Assembly: GCA_000824805.1 (NCBI GenBank)
Contig: CCNA01000002.1
Location: forward strand, 340,283 to 404,282
Length of the DNA: 64,000 nt
Direction of reading: 5' to 3'
Source of the DNA: Mesorhizobium sp. SOD10
GTDB taxonomy: Bacteria > Pseudomonadota > Alphaproteobacteria > Rhizobiales > Rhizobiaceae
The translations under genes and the position numbers were made by a program. The notes beneath the pieces are model-generated. The model did not search any database, was not told the origin of the DNA, and was given only the letters and a program-made list of their open reading frames with translations. Below, piece by piece: positions 1 through 9,700 of the stretch. Within the stretch, counting starts at the first letter, position 1. Every line of letters starts with the position of its first letter.

Positions 1-2
1 CG

Positions 3-365
3 CTGATGATCCTGCTCGACCAGTTCCCTCGCAACTGCTTCCGCGGCACCGGCCACATGTACGCGACCGATCCGCTCGCCCGGTATTTCGCCGACAGGGC
101 GATCGCCGCCGGCCAGGATCTGGAACTGGAAGAACTGCTTCGCGTCTTCCTCTATTTGCCCTTCGAGCATTCCGAATTGCTGGCGGACCAGGAACGGTCG
201 GTAGAGCTTACGGCCGCCAGAGCGCCCGACTATCTGAAATACGCCGAGGAGCATCTGGAGATCATCCGGCGCTTCGGCCGCTTTCCGCATCGCAACCGCA
301 TGCTCGGCCGTGCGACGACCGCCGAGGAGCAGGCATTTTTGGACGGCGGCGGTTTTTCCGGCTGA
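3..365 (+). CDS. DUF924 family protein, C-terminal part (5' end outside window)
   Basis: The reading frame is open to the left edge, so this is the last 120 or so residues of a protein that usually has about 190-200. The stretch LLDQFPRNCFRGT followed by ATDPLA is the conserved core of the DUF924 family, an all-helical fold with no firmly established reaction. Near the C-terminus there is the usual FGRFPHRN motif. The ATG at position 6 lies inside the conserved domain and is not the true start. The gene converges on folK, whose stop is 10 bases further on. The family assignment is firm; the function is unknown. Confidence 0.85.
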   Translation: MMILLDQFPRNCFRGTGHMYATDPLARYFADRAIAAGQDLELEELLRVFLYLPFEHSELLADQERSVELTAARAPDYLKYAEEHLEIIRRFGRFPHRNRMLGRATTAEEQAFLDGGGFSG

Positions 366-375
366 CCAGCGGGCT

Positions 376-888
376 TTATCCGAGCCACCATTCCCGGCCG
401 GACGGCAGCCGCTCGATGCCGGACGCATCGACGGCTTTGAGCCGTTCCGACACGTTCCTGCCGCCGACCGAAAGCCCTGGCGCGATCTCGGCCAGGGGTG
501 CCAGCACGAAGGCGCGCTCCAGCATGCGCGGATGCGGCACTTCGAGCCCGGTCTCGTGGATCACCCGGTCGCCGAAGACCAGGATGTCTATATCGATCAG
601 GCGCGGTCCCCAGCGCTCTTCGCGTACGCGTTTCAACCGCCTCTCGACATCGAGGCAAAGGTCGAGCAGCGCGCGTGGCGAAAGCGCCGTCTCGATCGCG
701 GCGGCGGCATTGAGGAAATCGGGCTGGTCAAGCTTGCCCCAAGGCGGCGTGCGGTAGAGCGAGGAGACGGCGGTCACGCGCGTCGCATCGTCGCCGTCCA
801 GCATGCGCAGCGCCGCACCCATGGACTTCGCCGGGTCGCCGAGATTGCCGCCGAGGCTGAGATAGACGGCGCTATTCTGGCCAGACAA
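376..888 (-). CDS. folK: 2-amino-4-hydroxy-6-hydroxymethyldihydropteridine pyrophosphokinase (HPPK)
   Basis: This enzyme transfers pyrophosphate from ATP to 6-hydroxymethyl-7,8-dihydropterin, the step before dihydropteroate synthase in folate synthesis. The 170 residues match the usual length. Visible family motifs are LSLGGNLGDP at the N-terminus, SSLYRTPPWG for substrate binding, and the signature RWGPRLIDIDIL, whose Asp residues bind the two Mg ions. The ATG lies 17 bases inside the end of folB, so the two genes are probably translationally coupled. It is the last gene of the folP-folB-folK set. Confidence 0.96.
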   Translation of the reverse strand: MSGQNSAVYLSLGGNLGDPAKSMGAALRMLDGDDATRVTAVSSLYRTPPWGKLDQPDFLNAAAAIETALSPRALLDLCLDVERRLKRVREERWGPRLIDIDILVFGDRVIHETGLEVPHPRMLERAFVLAPLAEIAPGLSVGGRNVSERLKAVDASGIERLPSGREWWLG

Positions 889-1231
889 CGGTCACCTCGA
901 CATGATCGAGCACGCCCGGCACCGGGGCGTTCGGTTTGCGCACGGTGATCGCGGCTTTCCTGATCTGTGAGAACCGCGCCGTCAGCGCTTTCGCAACCTC
1001 CAGCGCCAGCGCCTCGATCAGGAAGCGGCGATGTCCGGTCACGATCTTCTCAATGACCGAGAAGGCGACGCCGTAATTGACGGTGTCCTCGATGGAATCC
1101 TCCGTCAGCGGCCGGCTGGGCTCCACCGTCAGCTCGGCATCGACATAGAAACGCTGCCCGAGCGTCTCCTCCTCATCCAGCACGCCGTGGCGGGCGAAGA
1201 AGGCGCAGTTCTTCATGCGGATGACGTACAT
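872..1231 (-). CDS. folB: Dihydroneopterin aldolase
   Basis: FolB cleaves 7,8-dihydroneopterin to 6-hydroxymethyl-dihydropterin and glycolaldehyde. The 119-residue length is typical. Visible features are ARHGVLDEEETLGQ, which carries the family's GVxxEE...GQ motif, DTVNYGVAFSVIE, and EALALEVAKAL in the second half. The frame is open further upstream, but the family begins just before MKNCAFFARHG, so I place the start at the ATG at 1231, two bases after the folP stop. The gene overlaps the folK start by 17 bases. This close packing suggests one transcript from upstream of folP. Confidence 0.95.
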   Translation of the reverse strand: MYVIRMKNCAFFARHGVLDEEETLGQRFYVDAELTVEPSRPLTEDSIEDTVNYGVAFSVIEKIVTGHRRFLIEALALEVAKALTARFSQIRKAAITVRKPNAPVPGVLDHVEVTVVWPE

Positions 1232-1233
1232 GG

Positions 1234-2088
1234 TCAGTGTCCGGGAGGAAGCTCGGTTTCGCGTCGAAGCATAGCATCGGTCAGCGCCAGCGCATCCACG
1301 TTGATTGCGACATCGTGGACGCGAAACAGGTCGGCTCCCTTCAAGCGCAGGATGACGCTGGTGGCCGCCGTGCCGGCCGCCCGCTCGCTGGGTTCCCGCC
1401 CGGTGGCGTTGCCGATGAAGCGCTTGCGCGAGGTCCCCGCCATCAGCGGATACCCGAGTGCCTGAAGCTCGGAAAACCGGGCCATCAGATCGAGGTTTTC
1501 CTCCGCCGTCTCCTTGGCGAAGCCGAAACCGGCATCGAGCACGATCTGGCTGTCGGCGACATTGCCGGCGCGCGCGATCTCCAGCGATTTGCGCAGGAAC
1601 AGGAACTGGTCCTCGATCACGTCGGGCAGCTTCTGCCGTTCGCGCCCGGTATGCATGATGACGAGCCCGGCGCCGGTCTCGGCGGCGACACGCGCGATGC
1701 CGGGCTCGCGCTGCAGCCCCCAGACGTCGTTGACGATATGCGCGCCGGCGGCGACAGCCCGCCGCGCCGTGTCCTCGCGATAGGTATCGACCGAGATCAG
1801 CGCCTCGCCGGAAGCGGCGAGCGCCGCAATGACCGGCAGCACGCGGCCCTGCTCCTCTTCGACGGTGATTGGGGCAAAACCCGGCCGGGTGGATTCCCCG
1901 CCGACATCGATGACGGCGGCGCCTTCTTTCACCATGCGGTGCGCCTGCTCCAGCGCCTTCTCGGGCGCGATGAACAGGCCGCCATCCGAGAAACTGTCGG
2001 GCGTCACGTTCAGGATGCCGACGACGACCGCCTTCGGGCCGAGGTCGAGATAGCGCCCATGCGCCAGCTGCCATCGCCTTGTCGTCAT
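1234..2088 (-). CDS. folP: Dihydropteroate synthase
   Basis: FolP joins p-aminobenzoate to 6-hydroxymethyl-dihydropterin pyrophosphate to make dihydropteroate; it is the sulfonamide target. It has 284 residues in a TIM-barrel family. Clear motifs are GILNVTPDSFSDGG near the N-terminus, DVGGESTRPG for pterin and phosphate binding, VNDVWG, LDAGFGFAKE, and AGTSRKRFIG containing the conserved Ser-Arg-Lys loop. The ATG at 2088 opens the folP-folB-folK group. The 84-base gap to the divergent DUF922 gene must hold the promoters of both. Confidence 0.96.
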   Translation of the reverse strand: MTTRRWQLAHGRYLDLGPKAVVVGILNVTPDSFSDGGLFIAPEKALEQAHRMVKEGAAVIDVGGESTRPGFAPITVEEEQGRVLPVIAALAASGEALISVDTYREDTARRAVAAGAHIVNDVWGLQREPGIARVAAETGAGLVIMHTGRERQKLPDVIEDQFLFLRKSLEIARAGNVADSQIVLDAGFGFAKETAEENLDLMARFSELQALGYPLMAGTSRKRFIGNATGREPSERAAGTAATSVILRLKGADLFRVHDVAINVDALALTDAMLRRETELPPGH

Positions 2089-2172
2089 TGTCCATCAACC
2101 ATGGGTGATCCGCGCGAAATCAATTTCGTTGCGCTGGCGACGGCCCTAAAGCAAGGTGCGTGAAGAGGCAAT

Positions 2173-2793
2173 ATGATGAACCGTTCCCTGCTCTGCGCCC
2201 TGATGCTCTCGCTCACCGCCCTGCCAGCGGGCGCGGCCAATCTGGTGAAGACTTACAGCTATTTCAGCATCGGCGGCCGCACGCTCGACGATATCCAGAA
2301 CCAGCTCTCGAAAAACGGCCCCGAGGTGAAGAGCACCGGCTCGCGGCACCCGGGCGCCACGCAGATGGCCTTCACCACCCGCATCAGCTACGCGCAGAGC
2401 GCAGGATCCTGCCGCATCGCCGACGCGGCCGTCACCGTGAAGGTCAAGGTGATCCTCCCCGAATGGCGGCGCCCGCGCAAATCCGATCCCACCGTCAGGC
2501 TGTTCTGGGACGCGCTCTCGGCCGACATCAAGCGGCACGAGGAGCGCCATGTCGAGATCGCCAAGAACCATGCGCGCCTGCTCGAGGATGCGCTGAAAGC
2601 CGTTCCCCCGCAGAAGACCTGCGAGGCGGCAAAGGTCAGGGCCGCCGCTGTTCAGGCAGCCGAGCTCGCCAGGCACGATCAGGACCAGGTGCGCTTCGAC
2701 CGCGTCGAGGGCGCCAATTTCGAAAGCCGCATCCTCCGACTGATGCGCTACCGGATGGAGCGCGTCGAAGCCGGACAACTGCCGCCGCCTTGA
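2173..2793 (+). CDS. DUF922 family predicted secreted Zn-dependent protease
   Basis: A 206-residue protein beginning with a Sec signal peptide (hydrophobic stretch LLCALMLSLTALPAGA, likely cut after about residue 21). The mature part carries HEERH at residues 122-126, the HExxH zinc-protease motif that defines DUF922. Two cysteines (about 80 and 199 from the start of the mature core) could form a disulfide in the periplasm. A GAGG ribosome binding site lies just upstream of the ATG. The natural substrate is not known. Transcribed divergently from folP. Confidence 0.82.
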   Translation: MMNRSLLCALMLSLTALPAGAANLVKTYSYFSIGGRTLDDIQNQLSKNGPEVKSTGSRHPGATQMAFTTRISYAQSAGSCRIADAAVTVKVKVILPEWRRPRKSDPTVRLFWDALSADIKRHEERHVEIAKNHARLLEDALKAVPPQKTCEAAKVRAAAVQAAELARHDQDQVRFDRVEGANFESRILRLMRYRMERVEAGQLPPP

Positions 2794-2878
2794 CCTGAGG
2801 CAAGCCGGATCCGGGGCCAATTTCGCCCAAGCATGGTGCCAGACCGGGAAAAACTTTCGAAGGGCGGTCGAAATCGGC

Positions 2879-2919
2879 CTATATCGAACGACATATAGCG
2901 GCTCGAAACACTTGAGCCG
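2879..2919. promoter_or_regulatory. Two adjacent inverted repeats upstream of the MFS exporter
   Basis: The 207-base gap before the exporter holds two dyads. The first is ctatat, 8 bases, atatag (2879-2898); the second is cggctc, 9 bases, gagccg (2899-2919). The first could be an operator for a local repressor. The second could be a weak terminator stem for the DUF922 gene, although no T-run follows. No regulator gene is next to them. This is inference from symmetry only. Confidence 0.3.
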
Positions 2920-3000
2920 CCATCCCCGATGAGAAATGACAGGCGCGACCGGCCGGAGCCGTCTTGGCGCGCCAAGCATCAGCCTTTGAAAGAATGACGC

Positions 3001-4485
3001 ATGGATCAGACCGTCGAAAACCAGGCGATGGCGCCGAAAGCCTCGCCGCTGATGAGCGAGAGCGAGAAGAATACCATCATCGGCGGCGTGCTGTTGTCGA
3101 TGCTTTTGGCGGCGCTTGACCAGACCATCGTTGCTCCCGCCCTGCCGACGATCGCGCGCGCGCTCGGCCATGCCGAATATCTGCCATGGATCGTCACCGG
3201 CTATCTTTTGACCGCAACGGCGGTGGCGCCGCTCTACGGGAAGATTTCCGATGTCTATGGACGCAGGCCGGTCATCCATGCCGGCATCCTTATTTTTCTG
3301 CTCGGCTCGCTGGTCAGCGCGCTCGCTCCCAACATGCTGGTGCTGGTCATCGGCCGCGCCATCCAGGGCGCCGGCGGCGGCGGTCTCTTCGCGCTGGCCC
3401 AGACGGTCATCGGCGATCTCGTGCCGCCGCGCGAGCGCGCCCGCTACGCGGCCTGGATCTCCGGCACCTGGGCGGTGGCCAGCGTCGCCGGTCCGCTGCT
3501 CGGCGGCGTCTTTGCCGAACACCTGCACTGGTCATTGATCTTCTGGATCAACCTGCCGATCGGCTTCCTGGCCATGGCTATCGTCAACAACCCGCTGAAG
3601 AAGCTGCCGATCGCGGCCAAGCATCACCGCATCGACGGGTTGGGGGCGGTGCTCCTGGTCATCGCCACCGCGCTGCTGCTTCTGGCGCTCAGTTGGGGCG
3701 GCAGCACCTATCCCTGGTTCTCGTCGGAGATCCTCGGACTGGTGGCTTGCTCTGCCGTGTTCTGGTTCTTCTTCGCGCTGAGGCTGCTGAGAGCGGCCGA
3801 GCCGTTGGTCTCGCTTGAAGTGTTGGGCAACCCTATCGTGCTCGCCGGCACACTGTCGATGTTCCTACTGCAGGCCGCGAATATCGGTGCTTCAGTCTAC
3901 CTGCCGGTCTATCTGCAGTCGGTCGTCGGGCTGTCGGTGAGCGAATCGGGCACGGCCATGCTCGGCCTCCTGCTCGGCACGGTTGCCGGCGCGGCCTTCA
4001 GCGGCCGCATGATCCCACGCTTCGTCCACTACAAGCGCATCGCCCTGATCGGCATCAGCCTGGCAATCCTGTGCATAGGCCTGCTCAGTGCCATTGCGGG
4101 ACACGCCTCGCTGCTCGAAGTCGAAATCCTGACCACGCTGATCGGCCTGGGCAGCGGCACGACCTTTCCGGTCAGCACCGTCTCGGTCCAGAACGCGGTC
4201 GACCGCGCACATCTCGGCGTCGCGACGGGCGTGCTGACCTTCCTGCGCACCCTGGGCGGGGCGCTTGGCGTCGCCATGCTCGGCGCCGTTGCGCTCGGCT
4301 TCGGCCTGCCCTTGGCCGCCGAAGGCTCGCAGACGCACATCCAGCTGACATCGGCGATGCCGTTCGTGATGATCTTCCTCACCGCCGGCATCACGCTTGT
4401 GCTGGCGCTGATCACGCTGGCCCTGATGCCCGAAAAGGAACTGCGCGGCCACGACGAGCACGCGGCGCCCGTGCTCGCGGAATGA
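3001..4485 (+). CDS. MFS transporter, DHA2-type (14-helix) drug:H+ antiporter
   Basis: A 494-residue inner-membrane protein with about 14 hydrophobic segments, the length and pattern of the EmrB/QacA (DHA2) family. Segment 1 has LAALDQTIVAPALPTI, the family's N-terminal signature. The conserved loop after helix 2 reads LYGKISDVYGRR, and motif C is visible as GTWAVASVAGPLLGG in helix 5. The first 20 residues are hydrophilic. No periplasmic adaptor (EmrA/HlyD) gene is adjacent, so it may work alone or with a remote partner. The substrate cannot be predicted. It converges on the ferredoxin reductase gene with a gap of 5 bases. Confidence 0.9.
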   Translation: MDQTVENQAMAPKASPLMSESEKNTIIGGVLLSMLLAALDQTIVAPALPTIARALGHAEYLPWIVTGYLLTATAVAPLYGKISDVYGRRPVIHAGILIFLLGSLVSALAPNMLVLVIGRAIQGAGGGGLFALAQTVIGDLVPPRERARYAAWISGTWAVASVAGPLLGGVFAEHLHWSLIFWINLPIGFLAMAIVNNPLKKLPIAAKHHRIDGLGAVLLVIATALLLLALSWGGSTYPWFSSEILGLVACSAVFWFFFALRLLRAAEPLVSLEVLGNPIVLAGTLSMFLLQAANIGASVYLPVYLQSVVGLSVSESGTAMLGLLLGTVAGAAFSGRMIPRFVHYKRIALIGISLAILCIGLLSAIAGHASLLEVEILTTLIGLGSGTTFPVSTVSVQNAVDRAHLGVATGVLTFLRTLGGALGVAMLGAVALGFGLPLAAEGSQTHIQLTSAMPFVMIFLTAGITLVLALITLALMPEKELRGHDEHAAPVLAE

Positions 4486-4490
4486 CTTTT

Positions 4491-5612
<1,122 letters not shown>

Positions 5613-5614
<2 letters not shown>

Positions 5615-5933
5615 AACCTTGGCGCTCGGGCACGCGCACGACCAACCCGTCCAGCGCGTCGCGCACCTTGATCTGGCAGGAAAGGCGCGAATTCGGCCGG
5701 ACGTCATAGGCGAAGTCCAGCATATCCTCTTCCATCGCCTCCGGCTCGCCGACCTCGGCCGTCCAGGCCTCGTCGACATAGACATGGCAGGTCGCGCAGG
5801 CGCAGGCGCCGCCGCATTCGGCTTCGATGCCGGGCACGGCGTTGCGGATCGCGTTTTCCATCACGGTCGAGCCGTTTTCGGCGTCCACGTCAAATTGGGT
5901 CCCGTCATGGGCGATGTAAGTCAGCTTGGTCAT
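5613..5933 (-). CDS. [2Fe-2S] ferredoxin, adrenodoxin/FdVI type
   Basis: A 106-residue electron carrier. The cluster ligands are Cys40, Cys46 and Cys49 (C-X5-C-X2-C, inside [11 protein letters not shown]) and Cys86 in RLSCQI, the vertebrate/adrenodoxin-like pattern. The following CHVYVDEAW and the acidic [10 protein letters not shown] helix, the partner-binding face in adrenodoxins, are also typical. The gene lies about 90 bases upstream of a ferredoxin reductase on the same strand, so the pair plausibly delivers NAD(P)H electrons to a P450, oxygenase or Fe-S assembly step encoded elsewhere. Confidence 0.93.
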
Positions 5934-6032
5934 TAAGTCACCTGAGGAGTCGCAGCCGAGATAATCACTCCGCCGGACAAGTCAACTGCGGCGCGAAAGC
6001 GCCACGAAATGACGTTTTTCAAAAAGATAATG

Positions 6033-6407
6033 CTAGCGGCTGATGCCGGCGATGAAATCGCGCACTTCCTCGATCAGCGTGCCGAGCCGCTTGAGGGCCC
6101 GCAGGTCTTCGGGCTGCTTTTCGATGATCGCCGCGCATTCGGCGACCGCAAAGGCGCCGATGCCGCGCGCCGAGCCCTTCAAGCCATGCGCCAGAAGCAC
6201 CCGCTGCCGGGCGTCGGCGTCGGCGATCTGGTCGCGGACGGTAAGCGACTGATGTACGAACAGCGCCAGCACCTCCCGTTCGAGGTCGCGGTCGCCCATT
6301 GTCTGACGTGCCAGATGACCGAGATCCACAGGTCGGGCTCCGACCGTTCCGGAGGCATCTCCCCCCGGCATGGAAAACGCGATACCAGTTTCGCCACGCA
6401 TACGCAC
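6033..6407 (-). CDS. Hpt domain phosphotransfer protein
   Basis: A 124-residue histidine phosphotransfer protein. The Hpt signature AHGLKGSARGIG places the phosphorylated histidine at residue 74, in a predicted four-helix bundle (VLALFVHQ ... AHGLKG ... AAIIEK). Hpt proteins shuttle phosphate between hybrid kinases and response regulators. I favour the GTG at 6407 because GGAG sits 5 bases upstream of it; an ATG two codons later is also possible. It is transcribed divergently from the growth-pole-ring gene. In alphaproteobacteria ChpT is a different fold, so this is not ChpT. Its cognate kinase is not in the window. Confidence 0.85.
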   Translation of the reverse strand: MRMRGETGIAFSMPGGDASGTVGARPVDLGHLARQTMGDRDLEREVLALFVHQSLTVRDQIADADARQRVLLAHGLKGSARGIGAFAVAECAAIIEKQPEDLRALKRLGTLIEEVRDFIAGISR

Positions 6408-6521
6408 TACAACTCCATCAAGCGGGCAGACGGGCCCACGAATAGGCGACTCCGGTCGCCAACGGGTTAACGACTGCAGGGGAAAAATGTTGTCACGGAG
6501 GCGTACCGGATCACGCTTCCG

Positions 6522-6537
6522 TTAACCTTATATTTAA
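6522..6537. promoter_or_regulatory. Candidate CtrA-type site upstream of the GPR/RgsE gene
   Basis: The 294-base divergent spacer between the Hpt gene and the giant gene contains ttaaccttatatttaa. This fits the CtrA pattern TTAA-N7-TTAA with one mismatch (TTAA at 6522-6525, TTTA at 6533-6536) and also 7 of 8 bases of TTAACCAT. It lies about 165 bases before the GPR start codon. The rest of the spacer shows no other clear signal. Confidence 0.4.
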
Positions 6538-6701
6538 AGTTTTACGTATCGCCCGGAATGCATGTTTTCTTTACCCCCGTGTGTCATTACGATACGAAGG
6601 TCCATTTTTCAGCCTCCTGCTCGGGATAGACAAGCCAGAATCGGGCCAGAATCAGGCCACAATCATAAGTCCCGCGGCAGCTAGTACAGGGTAGCGAAGG
6701 C

Positions 6702-9700
6702 ATGGCTAAGAAACCAACCACGACCAAGTCTCTCGAGAATGACGTAGCCGCGGAATTGGAAAAGGCGCTTGACCTTAACCTTGCCGGCGACGAAGGCGGC
6801 CTCGATATGGCGGCGTCGATGGAGGACCTCGAGGCGCAGATCTCGGCGGCGGCCGACGAGCTGGCGCGCGAGGGCCGCAGCCAGAGAGCCGAGCCGGCAA
6901 ACAACCCTCAGCCCGCCCCCCAGCCTCCTAGGGCGCCCACGGCCAAGCCGGCCGAACTGCGCCCCGTCGAGCCGCGCAACGGACAGCCGTCCGGCTTTAC
7001 GCCTCCCGCAGGCTTCACGCCCGCCAATGACGACCGCCAGAAGGACTACAAGACGCTTCTGCACAGTCTCAACCGGCGTGCCTCGAGCACCGTCTACTGG
7101 GTGATCGCCTTCATCTCACTGGCCTGGATCGCCGGCGCCGGCGGCCTGGCCAATCTCTTGTTCGGCCCCGGCATCTGGAATATCCGCACCTTCGACCAGT
7201 TCTTCGCCCGCCCCGAACTGATCGGCCTGGCGGTCGCCGCGATCGTTCCGGTCATCCTGTTCTGGGCGTTCGCCGCCATGATCCGGCGCGCGCAGGAAAT
7301 GCGCATCGCCGCGCAATCCATGACCGAGGTCGCCTTCCGCCTGGCGGAGCCGGAAAACCTCGCCCAGGACCGCGTCATGATGATCGGCCAGGCCGTTCGC
7401 CGCGAGGTGGCGGCCATGGGCGAAGGCATCGAGCGCACCCTGGCCCGCGCCGTCGAGCTCGAAACGCTTGTCCACGGCGAAGTCAGCCAGCTCGAACGCT
7501 CCTATTCCGAGAACGAAGCCCGCATCCGTTCGCTGGTCGATGGTCTCGGCAGCGAGCGCGAGGCGGTCGTCACCCACGCCGAGCGCGTGCGTGCCTCCAT
7601 TGCCAGCGCTCACGAGACGCTGCGCGACGAGATCGGCGCGGCCAGCGACATCATCCGCGACTCGATCCTCAACGCTTCGACCAAGCTGTCGATGACGATC
7701 AACAATTCCGGCGACACGCTGATCGATCGCATCAATGAAAGCTCGACGTCGATTTTCGATTCGGTCGAATCGCGCCTGGACAGCATCACCGACCGTCTTT
7801 CGACCTCCGGCGAGGCTTTCGCCAGCCTGCTTGACACCCGTATCGCAAAGCTGACCGACACCACGGACGGCCTGACCCGCTCGCTGACCGACCTGCTCGA
7901 CGACCGCACCCATGGCATGGTCTCGCTGCTCGGCGGCGCGGCGCGCACGCTGAGTTCGGAGTTCGAGGCGAGCCTCAGCGGCATCGAACGCACGCTGGCC
8001 GAACGCGGCCAGGCGCTGATCAGCGAGTTCCAGACCCGCGCCGAGGCGCTCGACACGGGCACGCAGAAACTCAACGCCGCCCTCGAGGCGCGCGCCCGTC
8101 AAATCAACGAGACGATGGTGGAGCGCGCGAAGGAAATCGCCCACGCTTTCGCGGAGAGCAAGGACACGCTGTCGGCGATGATCGATCAGGGCAAGACCCA
8201 GATCGGCGCCGATATGGCCGACATCATCTCGTCGACCTCCTCGATGCTCGAAGCCCGCGCCACCGACTTCGCCGGCCGCATGGAAGCGGCCCGGCATGTG
8301 GTGTCGCGCTCCTTCGACGCCGACATCCAGCGGCTGGCCGATGCCCGTGTCGGCATCGAGGAAGCCGTCGAGAACCACAGCCGCGCCCTTTCCGAGAGCC
8401 GCGAACGCATGGCCGCCGCGATGCAGGAGGACCTAGCGAAATTCGCCGAGGGCCGCGCCGCGATCGATGCGGCCGTCACCGACCAGGTGCAGAAGCTGGC
8501 CGAAGGCCGCGGCCTGATCTCGCGCGCGCTGGAAGAAGACTTGCGCAAGGTCAACGAATCGCGCGCCGCCATCGACGCCTCGCTGGGCAGCCATCTGGAG
8601 CAGCTCGAGGAAGGCCGCAACCGGCTCACCCAGGCGTTGAACGAAGACTCCGGCAGACTTGTCCAAGCCCGTGCGATGATTGACGAAATGGTCGCCGGCC
8701 ATGTCGGGAAGCTGGCCGAGGGCCGCAACATCCTGGCGCGCGCCCTGGAAGCCGATCTCGGCAAGTTGCAGGACAGCCGCGCCTCGATCGACGGCCTCGT
8801 CGTCGGGCAGGTCGAGAAGATCGCCGAGGGCCGCGCCGCGCTCGCCAAGGCGCTCGAGACCGACATCATCGGCATCAGGCAGTTGATCGAGACCCACTCG
8901 ACCAAGCTCGCCGAGGACCGCGGCGAACTCAGCCGCGCGCTCGAAAGCGATCTGGGCGGCATCCGCGGCCTGATCGACAGCCATGCCGGCAAGCTCGCCG
9001 AGGACCGCAGCTTGCTGTCGCAGACGCTGGAAGCCGACCTCGCCAAGCTCGCCGAAAGCCGTGCCTCGATCGACGGCCTCGTTGCCGGCCAGGTCGAGAA
9101 GCTTGCCGAAGGCCGCGACATCCTCAAGCGCGCGCTGGAAGCCGACCTCAATACCATCAAGGGTGCCATTGCGGGACACTCGGACAAGGTGCTGGAGGAT
9201 CGCGCCCAGCTGTCGAAAGCGCTCGAAGCCGACCTGCAGGCCGTCAGCGGCGCCATCGCCGATCACCAGAACAGGCTCGAGCAGGATCGCTCGACCTTGT
9301 CGAAGGCCTTGCAGGATGACCTCCAGACTGTAAGCGGCGCCATCGCCGACCATCAGAACCGCCTCGTTCAGGACCGTTCCGTACTGTCGAGGTCGCTGGA
9401 GGACGATCTCGCCAAGCTGGCGGAGAGCCGCTCCAGCATCGACGGGCTGGTCGCCGGCCAGGTCGAGAAGCTCGCCGAGGGCCGCGACATCCTCAAGCGT
9501 GCGCTGGAAGCCGACCTCAACACGATCCAAGGCGCGATCGTCGATCATTCGCAGAAGATCACCGACCACCGCGCTGAGCTTTCGCGTGCGCTGGAGGCCG
9601 ACATGGCCAGTGCCAGCGGCCTCATGCAGACCCATGCCGACCAGCTGTCGCAGAACCGTGCGACGCTGTCCAAGGCGCTCGAGGACGATCTCGCCAAGCT

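Noticed and set aside
872..2098. A 408-codon reading that joins folB to an upstream frame
   Set aside because: The upstream part overlaps folP in another frame and is Arg/Gly-rich nonsense; folB begins at 1231.
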